Shown here: piece by piece, positions 25,760 through 34,964 of the stretch | How positions within the stretch are numbered: position 1 is the stretch's first letter | Layout: every line of letters begins with the position of its first letter | Assembly: GCA_044350805.1 (NCBI GenBank) | Contig: JBILGU010000002.1 | Span: forward strand, 124,001-188,000 | Length of the DNA: 64,000 nucleotides | Source of the DNA: UBA6136 sp044350805 | GTDB taxonomy: Bacteria; Pseudomonadota; Gammaproteobacteria; Methylococcales; Methylococcaceae | Direction of reading: 5' to 3' | The notes under the pieces: model-generated | What the model was told of the DNA's origin: nothing | The model's database searches: none | Seen by the model: the letters and a program-made list of their open reading frames with translations, nothing else | Made by a program: the position numbers and the translations under genes

Positions 25760-25787
25760 CAATAAACCCGGCTCGCCGGGTTTATTG
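25760..25787. terminator. Bidirectional terminator, perfect 12-bp stem
   Basis: CAATAAACCCGG and its exact complement flank a CTCG loop. Read either way the stem ends in a T-rich arm (TTTATTG). It serves the 51-residue peptide gene on the plus strand and the LOG-to-ampD run on the minus strand, which ends 38 bases away. Confidence 0.85.
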
Positions 25788-25824
25788 CGTTCAGGGGAGA
25801 CCCCACCGGTTCCCAAAGATCCCT

Positions 25825-26400
25825 CTAGGTGCGAATCGCACCGACCCCGATACGCTCCCAATCAAAAAAAGGACCCGGATCCCATTTTCGCCCGGGTGTG
25901 ATGTCCGAATGACCTGCGATGGTCGTTCGGGAGAGGTTCGGATACTCGGCGATCAGGCGATCCAGAATCTGATTCAGGACCTCGTACTGAATGGGTTCAA
26001 AAGACTGATCTTCCGTCCCTTCGATTTCAATTCCGATCGAGAAATCATTACAGACCTCCCTTCCGCGCCAGGAAGAAACGCCGGCGTGCCAGGCGCGTTG
26101 ATCAAACGCGACATACTGGGTGAGGGCGCCTGAGCGCTGGATCAGGAGGTGGGCTGAAACGCGAAGGGCCTCGATTTCCCTGTAGTAGGGATGTTCGTTC
26201 GGATCCAGCGTATTGGTGAAGAGCTGGGTGACTCCGGGGGTCTCGAATTGGCCCGGCGGAAGGCTGATCGCATGGATCACTACCAGCTGGATGTCTTTGG
26301 GGTCCGGGCGCTCGTTCTGGTTCGGGCTTTCGATAAAGGGGACGTCCACCAGACGATGATTCTGGATGGGATGTTTCTTTGCAGGGTCCCTTGAACTCAC
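25825..26400 (-). CDS. ampD: AmpD, 1,6-anhydro-N-acetylmuramyl-L-alanine amidase
   Basis: 191 residues. The zinc ligands can be placed at His43 (VVIHAIS), His164 (AGHSDITPG) and Asp174 (KWDPG), with Lys172 nearby, the same pattern as cytoplasmic AmpD. There is no signal peptide, so it recycles anhydromuropeptides in the cytoplasm. The start overlaps the lspA stop (ATGA). No ampG, ampE or ampC neighbour is present in this window. Confidence 0.93.
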   Translation of the reverse strand: MSSRDPAKKHPIQNHRLVDVPFIESPNQNERPDPKDIQLVVIHAISLPPGQFETPGVTQLFTNTLDPNEHPYYREIEALRVSAHLLIQRSGALTQYVAFDQRAWHAGVSSWRGREVCNDFSIGIEIEGTEDQSFEPIQYEVLNQILDRLIAEYPNLSRTTIAGHSDITPGRKWDPGPFFDWERIGVGAIRT

Positions 26401-26870
26401 GCCTTGCGGGGATCGGGACGGCTGATCAGGGAATCGAGCAGGAGCATCACGACGCCAACGGTGATGGCCGAATCTGCGACATTAAAGGCAGGCCAGTGCC
26501 AATCGCCATAGAACACATCAAGAAAATCGATGACGTAACCATAAAGGATGCGGTCGATCAGGTTTCCCAAAGCCCCCCCCAGCACCAGTGACCAGGCGCA
26601 GGCCTCAAAGGACCGGGACTTGGGAAGCCTTTGAAGCCAATAGCAAATAAAGCCCGATGCGCTGATGGCGAGAATGATGAAGAACCACCGCTGCCAGCCG
26701 CCGGCCCCCGAGAGGAAGCTGAACGCCGCCCCTTGATTGCGAAGGTAGGTGAGCTGAAACATCGGAACCAGCGGAATGCTCTCCTGGAGCGCCATGGTGG
26801 TATCGACGATGCGTTTGGTGGCCTGATCCAGAATCAGAACAATCAATGAAAGCCAAAGCCAAACTAACAT
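26397..26870 (-). CDS. lspA: Lipoprotein signal peptidase (signal peptidase II)
   Basis: 157 residues from the ATG at 26870, four bases after the ileS stop; a longer opening to 26897 would overlap ileS and adds nothing conserved. Four membrane helices are seen. The two catalytic aspartates lie in the conserved blocks GALGNLIDRI and FNVADSAI. The enzyme cleaves prolipoprotein signal peptides such as those of BamB, BamD, MltB and the DUF4136 protein in this window. The operon position after ileS is the classical one. Confidence 0.95.
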   Translation of the reverse strand: MLVWLWLSLIVLILDQATKRIVDTTMALQESIPLVPMFQLTYLRNQGAAFSFLSGAGGWQRWFFIILAISASGFICYWLQRLPKSRSFEACAWSLVLGGALGNLIDRILYGYVIDFLDVFYGDWHWPAFNVADSAITVGVVMLLLDSLISRPDPRKA

Positions 26871-26874
26871 CGGT

Positions 26875-29679
26875 TTACCCCAATACCCGGGTTTCACCGG
26901 GCCCTGTCACATTGTCGACACAACGGCCACAGATCTCGGGGTGTTCGGCGTGAGCGCCGACATCCTCGCGGTGCTGCCAGCAGCGAATACATTTTGGCGC
27001 TTGAGAGGCCTTGGCCTCGATGCGGACTTCACCCTCGGGAAGCGAGGCGTCTTCAAGCACCTTCGTATCCGAGTTGATGAAGATAAAGCGAAGGTCCGCT
27101 TCAACCGGTTTCAATTGGGCATAGAGCTTGGAATTGACGCTCAGTGCAATTTCGGCATCCAGGGAGGAGCCAATGGCTTCGGAGCTTCGAAGGCCCTCCA
27201 GCGATTTACTGATGCTCTCCCGAATCCGGAGGATCTCCTCCCAGAAAGCGACATCATAGGGGGTGGTGTCATCCAGGCGATAAAGGCCTTCGTACCAGGT
27301 CTCAAGGAACACCGACTCACCGCGGTCTCCCGGAAGGTGGCGCCAAATTTCCTCGGAAGTAAACGAGAGGATCGGAGCCAGCCAGCGGGTCAGGGCTTCC
27401 GCCAGGTGATACATGGCCGTTTGCCCTGAGCGGCGGACGGGACTGTCGACACGCGTGGTGTACTGACGGTCCTTGGTGACGTCAAGGTAGAAGCTTCCAA
27501 GATCCACTGAGCAGAAGTGGTGGACCTTCTGATAGACGTTGTGGAACTGATAGGTTGCGTAGGCTTCCTGGACTTCGAGCTGAAGGGCATGGGCCCGATC
27601 AACGACCCAGCGATCCAGGGGGAGGAGCGCTTCCGGTTTCAATAGATCACGGCGGGGATCAAAGCCTTCGAGATTGGCCAGAAGGTAACGCGCCGTATTG
27701 CGAAGGCGGCGGTAGACATCAGCGGTCCGCTTCAGAATTTCATCCGAAACGTGCATTTCCTGACGGTAATCGGTCGCGGCGACCCAAAGCCTCAGGACAT
27801 CGGCGCCAAGGTTCTGCATGACCTTCTGGGGGGCAACGACATTGCCCTTGGATTTGGACATCTTCTTGCCCTCGGCATCGACGGTGAAGCCGTGGGTCAG
27901 GACCGAGCGATAGGGGGCCTTGCCATGGATGGCAACCGAGGCCAAAAGCGAGGACTGGAACCAGCCGCGGTGCTGGTCGGAACCCTCAAGGTAAAGATCG
28001 GCAGGGAAACCGAGTTCTTCCCGGCGATCCAGAACGCAGGCGTGGGTGACACCGGAGTCGAACCATACATCGAGGGTGTCTTTGACCTTGCGGTAGCTTG
28101 CTGCCTCATCACCCAGAAGTTCCTTGGGATCGAGATCGAACCAGGCATCAATGCCCCGCTGTTCGATGCGCTGAGCGACTTTTTCGATCAGAGCGAGACT
28201 GTCAGGATGAGGCTCTTGGGTCTCCCGATGGACAAAAAGGGCGATCGGAACCCCCCAGTTGCGTTGACGAGACACGCACCAGTCAGGCCGGTTACCGACC
28301 ATACCTTCGATGCGCGCCTGGCCCCAGTCGGGGATCCAGTCGACCTTTTGAATTTCTTCCAGGGCCTTGGCGCGAAGCCCTTTGTGGTCCATGGCGATAA
28401 ACCACTGCGGGGTGGCTCTGAAAATGACCGGCGTCTTGTGGCGCCAGCAATGGGGATAGCTGTGCTCAATCCGGGCCTCATGGACGAGGGTCCCGTGCTG
28501 CCTTAAAACCTCGATCACATGCGGATTGGCGCTCATGACATGTTCGCCGGCAAAAAGCGCGGTTGAGGGCAGGAACTTGCCGTCATCACCCACCGGGTTT
28601 TCAACCGGCAGGTGGTAGCGCTGACCGACCACATAGTCTTCCTGGCCGTGACCGGGGGCAGTATGGACGGCGCCGGTGCCGGCATCGAGTGTCACGTGAT
28701 CGCCGACAATCAGGGGCACCTCGCGGGCATAGAAGGGGTGCTGAAGTGAGAGGCCTTCAAGCGCAGACCCTGTGGTGCGAGCTACCGTTCGGGCATCGAG
28801 GATATTCCAGCGCTTGAGGGCATCCTCCAGCAGGGCCTCGGCCACAATCAGGTGTTCATTTAGCTCGGGACACTCGACAACGACATAGTCGACATCAGGA
28901 CCCAGGCACACGGCCTGATTGGCCGGCAGCGTCCAGGGGGTGGTGGTCCAGATGACGACCGAGACCGGTCCTTTTCCGGGGCCGGCGCCGACCTGCTGAG
29001 TTCGGGCCCAGAGGGTTTCCTCGCTCAGGACCTTGAAGCGGACGTCGATGGTCGGGGAGGTCTTGTTCTCGTATTCGACTTCGGCCTCAGCGAGGGCTGA
29101 ACCGCAATCGGTACACCAGTGAACGGGCTTTGCGCCTTTGACCAGATGGCCATTGGCATGAATCCGGCCCAAAGCGCGGACGATATCGGCCTCGAACTGA
29201 AAGTCCATGGTGAGGTAGGGATTTTCAAAATCCCCAAAGACCCCGAGGCGAATGAATTCCTGACGCTGGGTGTCGACCTGTTTTTTTGCATACTCCCGGC
29301 AGGCGGTCCTGAAGGCATCGGGTTCGACCTTGACGCCGGCTTTCCCCACCTTTTTCTCGACCATGAGTTCGATGGGAAGACCATGACAGTCCCAGCCGGG
29401 GACATAAGGGGCATTGAAGCCCTCGAAGCCCTTGCCCTTGACGATAATGTCTTTCAGGATTTTGTTGACCGCATGGCCGATGTGAATCTCGCCATTGGCG
29501 TAGGGCGGGCCATCGTGCAGCACGAAGGAGGGTCGATCCTTTCGGGTCTCCCGAAGCTTCTGGTAGATGCGAAGTTCGTTCCAGCGAGCAAGTTGCTCGG
29601 GTTCCCGCTGCGGCAGATTGCCTTTCATCGGGAAATCGGTCGCAGGAAGGTTCAGCGTGGCTTTGTAATCAACGGTCAT
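26875..29679 (-). CDS. ileS: Isoleucyl-tRNA synthetase
   Basis: 934 residues, a bacterial-type class I enzyme. HIGH is at 66-69, the editing (CP1) domain occupies the middle (TTTPWTLPANQAVCLGP, GTGAVHTAPGHGQEDY), and KMSKS is near 606-610. A C-terminal zinc finger has CIRCWQHREDVG and CGRCV, with the anticodon-binding helices before it. The start overlaps the ribF stop by four bases. The run ribF-ileS-lspA is widely conserved. Confidence 0.97.
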   Translation of the reverse strand: MTVDYKATLNLPATDFPMKGNLPQREPEQLARWNELRIYQKLRETRKDRPSFVLHDGPPYANGEIHIGHAVNKILKDIIVKGKGFEGFNAPYVPGWDCHGLPIELMVEKKVGKAGVKVEPDAFRTACREYAKKQVDTQRQEFIRLGVFGDFENPYLTMDFQFEADIVRALGRIHANGHLVKGAKPVHWCTDCGSALAEAEVEYENKTSPTIDVRFKVLSEETLWARTQQVGAGPGKGPVSVVIWTTTPWTLPANQAVCLGPDVDYVVVECPELNEHLIVAEALLEDALKRWNILDARTVARTTGSALEGLSLQHPFYAREVPLIVGDHVTLDAGTGAVHTAPGHGQEDYVVGQRYHLPVENPVGDDGKFLPSTALFAGEHVMSANPHVIEVLRQHGTLVHEARIEHSYPHCWRHKTPVIFRATPQWFIAMDHKGLRAKALEEIQKVDWIPDWGQARIEGMVGNRPDWCVSRQRNWGVPIALFVHRETQEPHPDSLALIEKVAQRIEQRGIDAWFDLDPKELLGDEAASYRKVKDTLDVWFDSGVTHACVLDRREELGFPADLYLEGSDQHRGWFQSSLLASVAIHGKAPYRSVLTHGFTVDAEGKKMSKSKGNVVAPQKVMQNLGADVLRLWVAATDYRQEMHVSDEILKRTADVYRRLRNTARYLLANLEGFDPRRDLLKPEALLPLDRWVVDRAHALQLEVQEAYATYQFHNVYQKVHHFCSVDLGSFYLDVTKDRQYTTRVDSPVRRSGQTAMYHLAEALTRWLAPILSFTSEEIWRHLPGDRGESVFLETWYEGLYRLDDTTPYDVAFWEEILRIRESISKSLEGLRSSEAIGSSLDAEIALSVNSKLYAQLKPVEADLRFIFINSDTKVLEDASLPEGEVRIEAKASQAPKCIRCWQHREDVGAHAEHPEICGRCVDNVTGPGETRVLG

Positions 29680-30629
29680 GGTGTCGCTCGGGGTGCGGAC
29701 GGCCCGTTAAAAAAGTCGCGGGCGGCCTGGATGTCCATTTCGATCTGGGCCTTGAGTTCGGCAATGCCATCGAATCGCCGTTCATCGCGAAGTCGTGCAT
29801 GGAATTCCACTTCGACCCGGCGGCCATAAAGATCGCCGCTGTAGTCGAGGAGGTGGGTTTCCAGCAGCATGGTCGGATCGCCTGTCACGGTAGGACGGCT
29901 TCCGACATTGGCTACGCCGGGAATCGGAGTCGGGCCCAAACCGCGCATTGTAACGGCAAACACGCCTTTAACTGGAGTGTTTTTGCGCTGCATCAAGAGG
30001 TTGGCGGTCGGGAAACCCAGCGTGCGCCCTCTTTTTTGACCGTGGATGATGCGGCCACAGACTTCGTAGGGCTTGCCGAGAAGTGCTCGGGCCCGATCGA
30101 GGTCTCCCTGCAAAAGAGCCTCCCGGATCAGCGTGCTGCTGATCCGCTCCCCCCCGGCGAGAACCGTCCGGGTGTCGGCCACCTCAAATCCTCTTTCCTG
30201 GCCGGTTTTGACCAGAAGCGGGTAGTCGCCGGCGCGCTTTTTGCCAAAGCGAAAGTCATCCCCAATCACCAGGAAACGCACCTTGAGGCTTTGAATCAAA
30301 ATCTCTTCGATGAAGGCTTCAGGCGTCATTTCGGAGAGCGCGCGGTTGAAGCGAAGAATCAGGACGTGATCGACCGGAAGCTCTGAGAGTCGATCAATCT
30401 TGTCTCGAAGCCGCATCAGCCGGGGAGGCGCCTGATCAGGGGTAAAAAATTCCCGAGGCTGAGGTTCAAACAGCACCACGCAGACCGGAAGCCCGAGCCT
30501 TTGGCCCTCGCTCGCGAGGCGTTCGATCACCTTTCGGTGCCCAAGGTGCACCCCATCGAAGTTGCCAATGGTTGCAACGCAGCCCGCGGTCGGGAGTTCT
30601 GGAGAGTGAAGGCCGAGCGCAAGTTGCAT
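29676..30629 (-). CDS. ribF: Bifunctional riboflavin kinase/FAD synthetase
   Basis: 317 residues. The N-terminal FMN adenylyltransferase domain shows IGNFDGVHLGHRKVI (nucleotidyltransferase HxGH type) and a later S-S-T-x-I-R motif, ISSTLIREAL. The C-terminal flavokinase domain starts near 185 with GRIIHGQKRGRTLGFPTANL and has the characteristic G-x-x-x-V-G-x-x-P segment (GVANVGSRPTV). It makes FMN and FAD from riboflavin. Only three bases separate it from murJ. Confidence 0.96.
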   Translation of the reverse strand: MQLALGLHSPELPTAGCVATIGNFDGVHLGHRKVIERLASEGQRLGLPVCVVLFEPQPREFFTPDQAPPRLMRLRDKIDRLSELPVDHVLILRFNRALSEMTPEAFIEEILIQSLKVRFLVIGDDFRFGKKRAGDYPLLVKTGQERGFEVADTRTVLAGGERISSTLIREALLQGDLDRARALLGKPYEVCGRIIHGQKRGRTLGFPTANLLMQRKNTPVKGVFAVTMRGLGPTPIPGVANVGSRPTVTGDPTMLLETHLLDYSGDLYGRRVEVEFHARLRDERRFDGIAELKAQIEMDIQAARDFFNGPSAPRATP

Positions 30630-30632
30630 GGG

Positions 30633-32189
30633 TCAGCCCTGCCCAGGCTCAAGGAGATGGCGGGGGCGAACACCCAACGCCAGAAGGGAAAGCCCGTAAA
30701 TCAGCAGGCCGCCGCCAATCAGGCCGGCCAGAGCAACGATCCGTTCCATCGTGGCAAGGGTCTCGAAGGGCAAGGCGTTGGCGATGAGCAGAAGAAAAGT
30801 CCCAAGGACCAGATTCCCGATCAGAAGGCGGATCACGAAAAGGCCGCCATCGGGCCCGGGCCGGTAAAGGCCCCGAGATCTGAGGATGCCAAAAAGAACG
30901 AGGGCATTAAAGAGGGCTGCCAGCGACGCTGCAAGCGCAAGGCCCGCGTGCCCGAAGCCCGGGGGGGCCAGCCAGAACGTTGAGATCACGCTGACCAGAA
31001 GATTGACGCCGACCGCATAGACCCCGATTCGAGCCGGGGTTTTGAGATCCTCGCGTGCACTAAACCCTGGAACCAGGACCTTGATGGCAAGAAATCCGGG
31101 AAGGCCACTGCCATAGGCAATCAGGCTTCGGGCAGCCATCCGGGCGTCCTCAGGGTTGAAATGATCGTGCTGAAAAAGGGTATACATCAAGGGTTCTGCG
31201 AGGCAGACAAGGCCCAAGGTCGCAGGGAGGCCGATCAATAGGAGGGTCCGAAGGCCCCAGTCCAGGGTCCGTGAAAATTCCTTTTCATCGCCTTTGGCGC
31301 AGCTTCCCGAAAGATGCGGCAGGATCACGGTGCCCACGGCAACGCCCAGAAGACCCAACGGGAATTCTAGCAAACGGTCCGAGTAGTAGAGCCAGGAAAT
31401 GCTGCCACTCGTGAGGAGAGAGGCCAACAGGGTATTGATGAGCAGGTTCACCTGCGTCACCGAGGCGCCGAGAAGCGCCGGCGACATGAGGTCCAGGACC
31501 CTTCGGACATCCGGATGGCGGAGCGCAAGCTTTGGATGTGGAAGAAGACCCCGGCGCCAGAGGGGAGGGATCTGAATTGCGAGCTGGAGGGTGCCTCCGA
31601 GCAAAACGCCAACGGCCAGCGCCGTGATCGGCTGATCAAAGTGGGGCGCCAGCGCAAGGCTTGCAAAAATCATCGCCAGATTCAAAAGGACCGGGGTGAC
31701 GGCCGGGGTCAGAAAGTGGCCGTAGGTATTGAGAATACCCCCTGAAAGCGCGGTCAGGGCAATCAGGATCAGATAGGGAAAGGTGATGCGAAGGAGATCC
31801 GCCGCAAGCTTGGATTGATTCTGTACCTCGTTAAATCCGGGCGCAAAGATCTGAATCAGTAGAGGGCTTAAGAGCACTCCGGCCAGGGTCAGAAGGACCA
31901 GAAGAAGGGTAAAGCTTCCGGTGACCCGGTCGATGACGGCCTTGACCCGTGCATCCCCTCCTTCTTCCCGCGCTGCGGCGAGGACCGGCACAAAGGCCTG
32001 CGAAAAGGCGCCTTCGGCAAAAAGCCGGCGAAGGAAATTCGGGATCTTGAAGGCGACAAAAAAGGCATCAGTACTCGCGCTGGCCCCAAACACCTGAGCA
32101 ATGACCAGATCCCGAACAAAACCGAGGATTCTCGAGCTCAAGGTCAGGCCGCTGACCAGGCCCGAGGATTTCAGGAGCGTTTGGCTCAT
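30633..32189 (-). CDS. murJ: MurJ, lipid II flippase
   Basis: 518 residues, 14 hydrophobic helices, MOP exporter superfamily. The start LLKSSGLVSGLTLSSRILGF and the motif DAFFVAFKIPNFLRRLFAEG, followed by AFSQAFVPVL, are signatures of MurJ/MviN. It flips the peptidoglycan precursor lipid II across the inner membrane. In many Betaproteobacteria rpsT is its divergent neighbour, but here rpsT is elsewhere (45192) and a LOG-family gene lies upstream. Confidence 0.96.
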   Translation of the reverse strand: MSQTLLKSSGLVSGLTLSSRILGFVRDLVIAQVFGASASTDAFFVAFKIPNFLRRLFAEGAFSQAFVPVLAAAREEGGDARVKAVIDRVTGSFTLLLVLLTLAGVLLSPLLIQIFAPGFNEVQNQSKLAADLLRITFPYLILIALTALSGGILNTYGHFLTPAVTPVLLNLAMIFASLALAPHFDQPITALAVGVLLGGTLQLAIQIPPLWRRGLLPHPKLALRHPDVRRVLDLMSPALLGASVTQVNLLINTLLASLLTSGSISWLYYSDRLLEFPLGLLGVAVGTVILPHLSGSCAKGDEKEFSRTLDWGLRTLLLIGLPATLGLVCLAEPLMYTLFQHDHFNPEDARMAARSLIAYGSGLPGFLAIKVLVPGFSAREDLKTPARIGVYAVGVNLLVSVISTFWLAPPGFGHAGLALAASLAALFNALVLFGILRSRGLYRPGPDGGLFVIRLLIGNLVLGTFLLLIANALPFETLATMERIVALAGLIGGGLLIYGLSLLALGVRPRHLLEPGQG

Positions 32190-32212
32190 AAAGAAAAGCG
32201 AACCCCTTTGGC

Positions 32213-32845
32213 CTAGAGGGTTTCAGGTGACCGAAGCCAAGCCTCCTGCGGCGGGACGGCCGTTTCGAGGAGTCTTTGGATCAGACGGTCAGGATCGGTG
32301 TCATCGATGACCAGCGCCCGGTTGATGGGGCGAATGAAGCCCTCTTCGAGGCTGTGGTCAATGAGATGGATCAGGGGGTCAAAATAGCCTTCGGTATTGA
32401 GGATCCCGATCGGCTTCCGATGAAATCCCAGCTGGGCCCAGGTCAGGATCTCAAAAAGCTCTTCAAATGTCCCATAGCCCCCGGGAAGCGCAATGAAGCC
32501 ATCGGCCAATTCAGCCATCCGGGCTTTTCGGGTGTGCATGGAGTCGACGATTTCAAGGCGCGTGGCGCCAAGGTCCTCGATCCGGGTTCCTGAGACCTCC
32601 CGGCCCATCAGCGCTTCAGGGATCACCCCGATGACTTCACCCCCCGCTTCAAGGGCTGCGCTTGCAAGCCGCCCCATCAGGCCGACATTGCCGCCGCCAT
32701 AGACCAGGCCCAGCCCTTGAAGGGCAAGCTTTCGGCCGAGGGTTTCTGCAGCCTGCGTGTATTGCGGGCGGCGGCCGTGACTTGCGCCCAGGAAAACGCA
32801 GAAGCGATGCAGGGGGGCGGGCGTTGAAGCGGCAGCAGGGGGCAT
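32213..32845 (-). CDS. LOG family protein (Rossmann-fold nucleotide phosphoribohydrolase)
   Basis: 210 residues from the ATG at 32845; a TTG eight codons earlier is possible but less likely. The key motifs are FCVFLGASHG near the start, GLVYGGGNVGLMG, and PGGYGTFEELFE, the P-G-G-x-G-T-x-x-E signature of LOG/TIGR00730 proteins. Conserved Arg and Glu residues in MHTRKARMAEL complete the active site. Characterised members release adenine-type bases from nucleoside monophosphates (cytokinin activation); the bacterial role is usually unclear. It precedes murJ by 23 bases on the same strand. Confidence 0.9.
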   Translation of the reverse strand: MPPAAASTPAPLHRFCVFLGASHGRRPQYTQAAETLGRKLALQGLGLVYGGGNVGLMGRLASAALEAGGEVIGVIPEALMGREVSGTRIEDLGATRLEIVDSMHTRKARMAELADGFIALPGGYGTFEELFEILTWAQLGFHRKPIGILNTEGYFDPLIHLIDHSLEEGFIRPINRALVIDDTDPDRLIQRLLETAVPPQEAWLRSPETL

Positions 32846-32930
32846 GATGCGATGCGTGAAATGTCTCAAGGTCAGGGTGCCGCGAGGATACCATGGCCAG
32901 GCTTTGGCGCTTGTTCCGGGACCGCTCAGA

Positions 32931-32955
32931 ATAATTGACTATTTTGATCGGATAT
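32931..32955 (+). promoter_or_regulatory. IscR type 1 binding site upstream of iscR
   Basis: The 25 bases start ATAATTGACT and end GATCGGATAT. They fit the E. coli type 1 IscR consensus ATASYYGACTRWWWYAGTCRRSTAT at nearly all positions. TTGACT inside the box (32935-32940) can act as the -35 element, as in E. coli. It lies about 50 bases before the iscR start and implies that [2Fe-2S]-IscR represses its own operon. Confidence 0.8.
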
Positions 32956-33003
32956 GTGACTCTCGGCTCAAAAGACCCCGTATTCCTTAAGGAGAATCCG
33001 ACC

Positions 33004-33489
33004 GTGCGCTTAACCACCAAGGGCCGCTACGCCGTCACTGCCATGCTGGACCTGGCGTTTCACAGCGAAAAAAAGCCTGTCACCCTGACGGACATTGCCA
33101 AGCGGCAGGAAATCTCCCTCTCTTATCTGGAACAGCTTTTTGCGCGCCTTCGCCGATCCGGGATGGTCGAGGGGGTCCGGGGACCGGGGGGTGGCTATCA
33201 ACTTAGCCGCAGGGCCGAATCCATCAGCATTGCGGAAATCATCTCGGCGGTGGATGAAACCATCGATTCCACCCGCTGCGGCGGTCAGGCGAATTGTCAG
33301 AACTCCCAGCCTTGCCTGACGCATGACCTTTGGATGGGGCTCAGCGACCAGATTCGTCAGTACCTGGATTCCATCACGCTGCATGATGTTCTGACGCGCA
33401 CGTCCGTCCGGGAAGTGGCTGAGCGTCAGGATCATCACGTCCTCGGCGCCGCCCTTGAGATCCCCCTCCAGCGGGGTGTGCGACTCTAA
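33004..33489 (+). CDS. iscR: IscR, Fe-S cluster-responsive Rrf2-family repressor
   Basis: 161 residues from the GTG at 33004, chosen because AAGGAGA at 32989-32995 is well placed and the protein starts MRLTTKGRYAVTAMLDLAFH as IscR does. A longer opening from 32935 would begin inside the operator and is rejected. A winged-helix domain includes GGYQLSR. The cluster ligands Cys92, Cys98, Cys104 and His107 sit at exactly the E. coli positions. The protein senses Fe-S status and controls the genes downstream through the site at 32931. Confidence 0.96.
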   Translation: MRLTTKGRYAVTAMLDLAFHSEKKPVTLTDIAKRQEISLSYLEQLFARLRRSGMVEGVRGPGGGYQLSRRAESISIAEIISAVDETIDSTRCGGQANCQNSQPCLTHDLWMGLSDQIRQYLDSITLHDVLTRTSVREVAERQDHHVLGAALEIPLQRGVRL

Positions 33490-33503
33490 GGAGCGTCGGC
33501 GGA

Positions 33504-34637
33504 ATGGTCTATCTGGATCACAACGCCACAACGCCGCTGGATCCCCGGGTCCTTGAGGCCATGCTGCCCTATCTGGGCCGTTTTTATGGCAATCCCTCGG
33601 CGCTGCATCGGCTCGGACGTCTGAGTCGTGGGGCGATCGACCGGGCCCGTGAGCAGGTCGGCGCGCTTGTGGCTGTCAGGCCCGAACAAGTGATTTTTAC
33701 CTCCGGCGGGACAGAAGCCTCCAATATTGCGCTGTGGGGCCTTTCCCAAGCGTTTTCCACGGCCCGCCTGCTCACGGGTCAGACCGAGCACCCTTGTGTG
33801 GCCGAACCCCTGGAGGCCCTGGCCAGGGCTCGGGGATGGACGCTGGATTATTTGCCCATCACTCCGGGGGGGCAGCATGGGCTGCCTTCGGATGAGATCT
33901 TTTCGAAAGGTCCTGTGATCGCGGCCCTGATGCTGGCCAACAATGAGACGGGAGTCATTGAGCATCCGCAGGCTTTGGGCGAGCGACTTCGGGCACAGGG
34001 TGGGCTCTTGCATGTCGATGGGGTGCAGGCTGCCGGCAAGATCCCTTTGGACTTTGCGGGGACCGGTGCCCATAGCTTGACGCTTTCGGCGCACAAGATT
34101 CGGGGGCCCAAGGGGGTCGGGGCCTTGATTCTGGATCCCGAGGTCCGCATCTCCCCTATGACGTGGGGGGGAGGCCAGGAGCGCGGGCTTCGTCCCGGGA
34201 CCGAAAATGTGGCCGGGATTGTGGGGTTCGGGGTCGCTGCGGAGTTGGCTAAACATGAGCTTGAAGTGCGAGCCGCGCATCTTCTGTCTCTCAGGTATCA
34301 ACTGGAGCGGGGGCTTTCTGAGCTTTCGGGTGTGACTTTTCATGCCGCCGAAAGCCCAAGGCTTCCCAACACGATTCAGTTTTCGTTTGAGGGTTGGGAT
34401 GGCGAGGCTCTGGTGATGGCCCTGGACCGTGAGGGGTTTCAGCTCTCCTCGGGTTCGGCGTGTGCCAGTGGCGGCAACGAACCCAGCCCGGTCCTCATGG
34501 CCATGGGGGTGCCGGCGGATCTTGCCCGGGGAGCCATTCGGGTGAGTCTTGGGGTCGAGAACCAGGCCCCGGAAATCGATTCTTTTCTTAAGGCCCTCAA
34601 GGGTCTCAGTCGCGCCTCAGATCAGGGGCAGGAGTAA
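33504..34637 (+). CDS. Cysteine desulfurase (NifS/IscS-like, class I)
   Basis: 377 residues, clearly shorter than the usual 404-residue IscS. PLP Lys198 lies in SAHKIRGPKG, with His96 (TEHPCV) and Asp172 (HVDGVQAAG) as PLP contacts. The catalytic Cys320 is in SSGSACASGG, giving the long-loop class I pattern although the C-terminus lacks the IscU-docking tail of E. coli IscS. It provides sulfur for Fe-S clusters or thio-modifications. A NifS-type paralogue next to iscR occurs in Betaproteobacteria, usually followed by a second iscS and iscU, which are absent here. Confidence 0.92.
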   Translation: MVYLDHNATTPLDPRVLEAMLPYLGRFYGNPSALHRLGRLSRGAIDRAREQVGALVAVRPEQVIFTSGGTEASNIALWGLSQAFSTARLLTGQTEHPCVAEPLEALARARGWTLDYLPITPGGQHGLPSDEIFSKGPVIAALMLANNETGVIEHPQALGERLRAQGGLLHVDGVQAAGKIPLDFAGTGAHSLTLSAHKIRGPKGVGALILDPEVRISPMTWGGGQERGLRPGTENVAGIVGFGVAAELAKHELEVRAAHLLSLRYQLERGLSELSGVTFHAAESPRLPNTIQFSFEGWDGEALVMALDREGFQLSSGSACASGGNEPSPVLMAMGVPADLARGAIRVSLGVENQAPEIDSFLKALKGLSRASDQGQE

Positions 34638-34640
34638 ACA

Positions 34641-34964
34641 ATGACCATTCATTTGACGGATACGGCAGCCCAGCAGATCAGTCGCCAGCTGGAAAAAAGA
34701 GGCAAGGGCCTCGGCCTGCGTCTTGGGGTCAAGAAGTCCGGATGCACAGGCTATGCGTATGTCATCGACTTTCAGGATGCCGATCCTTCGGACGAGACGG
34801 TCTTTGAAGATCGCGGTGTTCGAATTTATGTGCCTACCGATTCGGTGGATTTCCTTTCGGGAACGACGGTCGATTTTCGGCGCGAGGGTATCAGCGAGGC
34901 GTTCCGCTTTGATAATCCCAACGTCAAGGCCGAGTGTGGTTGCGGCGAGAGTTTTGCGGTCTAG
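34641..34964 (+). CDS. iscA: IscA-like A-type Fe-S carrier
   Basis: 107 residues, complete HesB/IscA fold. The three ligand cysteines are Cys35 (KKSGCTGYAY), Cys99 and Cys101 (ECGCGESF). DSVDFLSGTTVDF is the typical strand before the C-terminal pair. A-type proteins deliver [4Fe-4S] or [2Fe-2S] clusters to target proteins. It starts three bases after the desulfurase stop. IscA, ErpA and SufA are hard to separate by eye; the iscR context favours IscA. Confidence 0.9.
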   Translation: MTIHLTDTAAQQISRQLEKRGKGLGLRLGVKKSGCTGYAYVIDFQDADPSDETVFEDRGVRIYVPTDSVDFLSGTTVDFRREGISEAFRFDNPNVKAECGCGESFAV

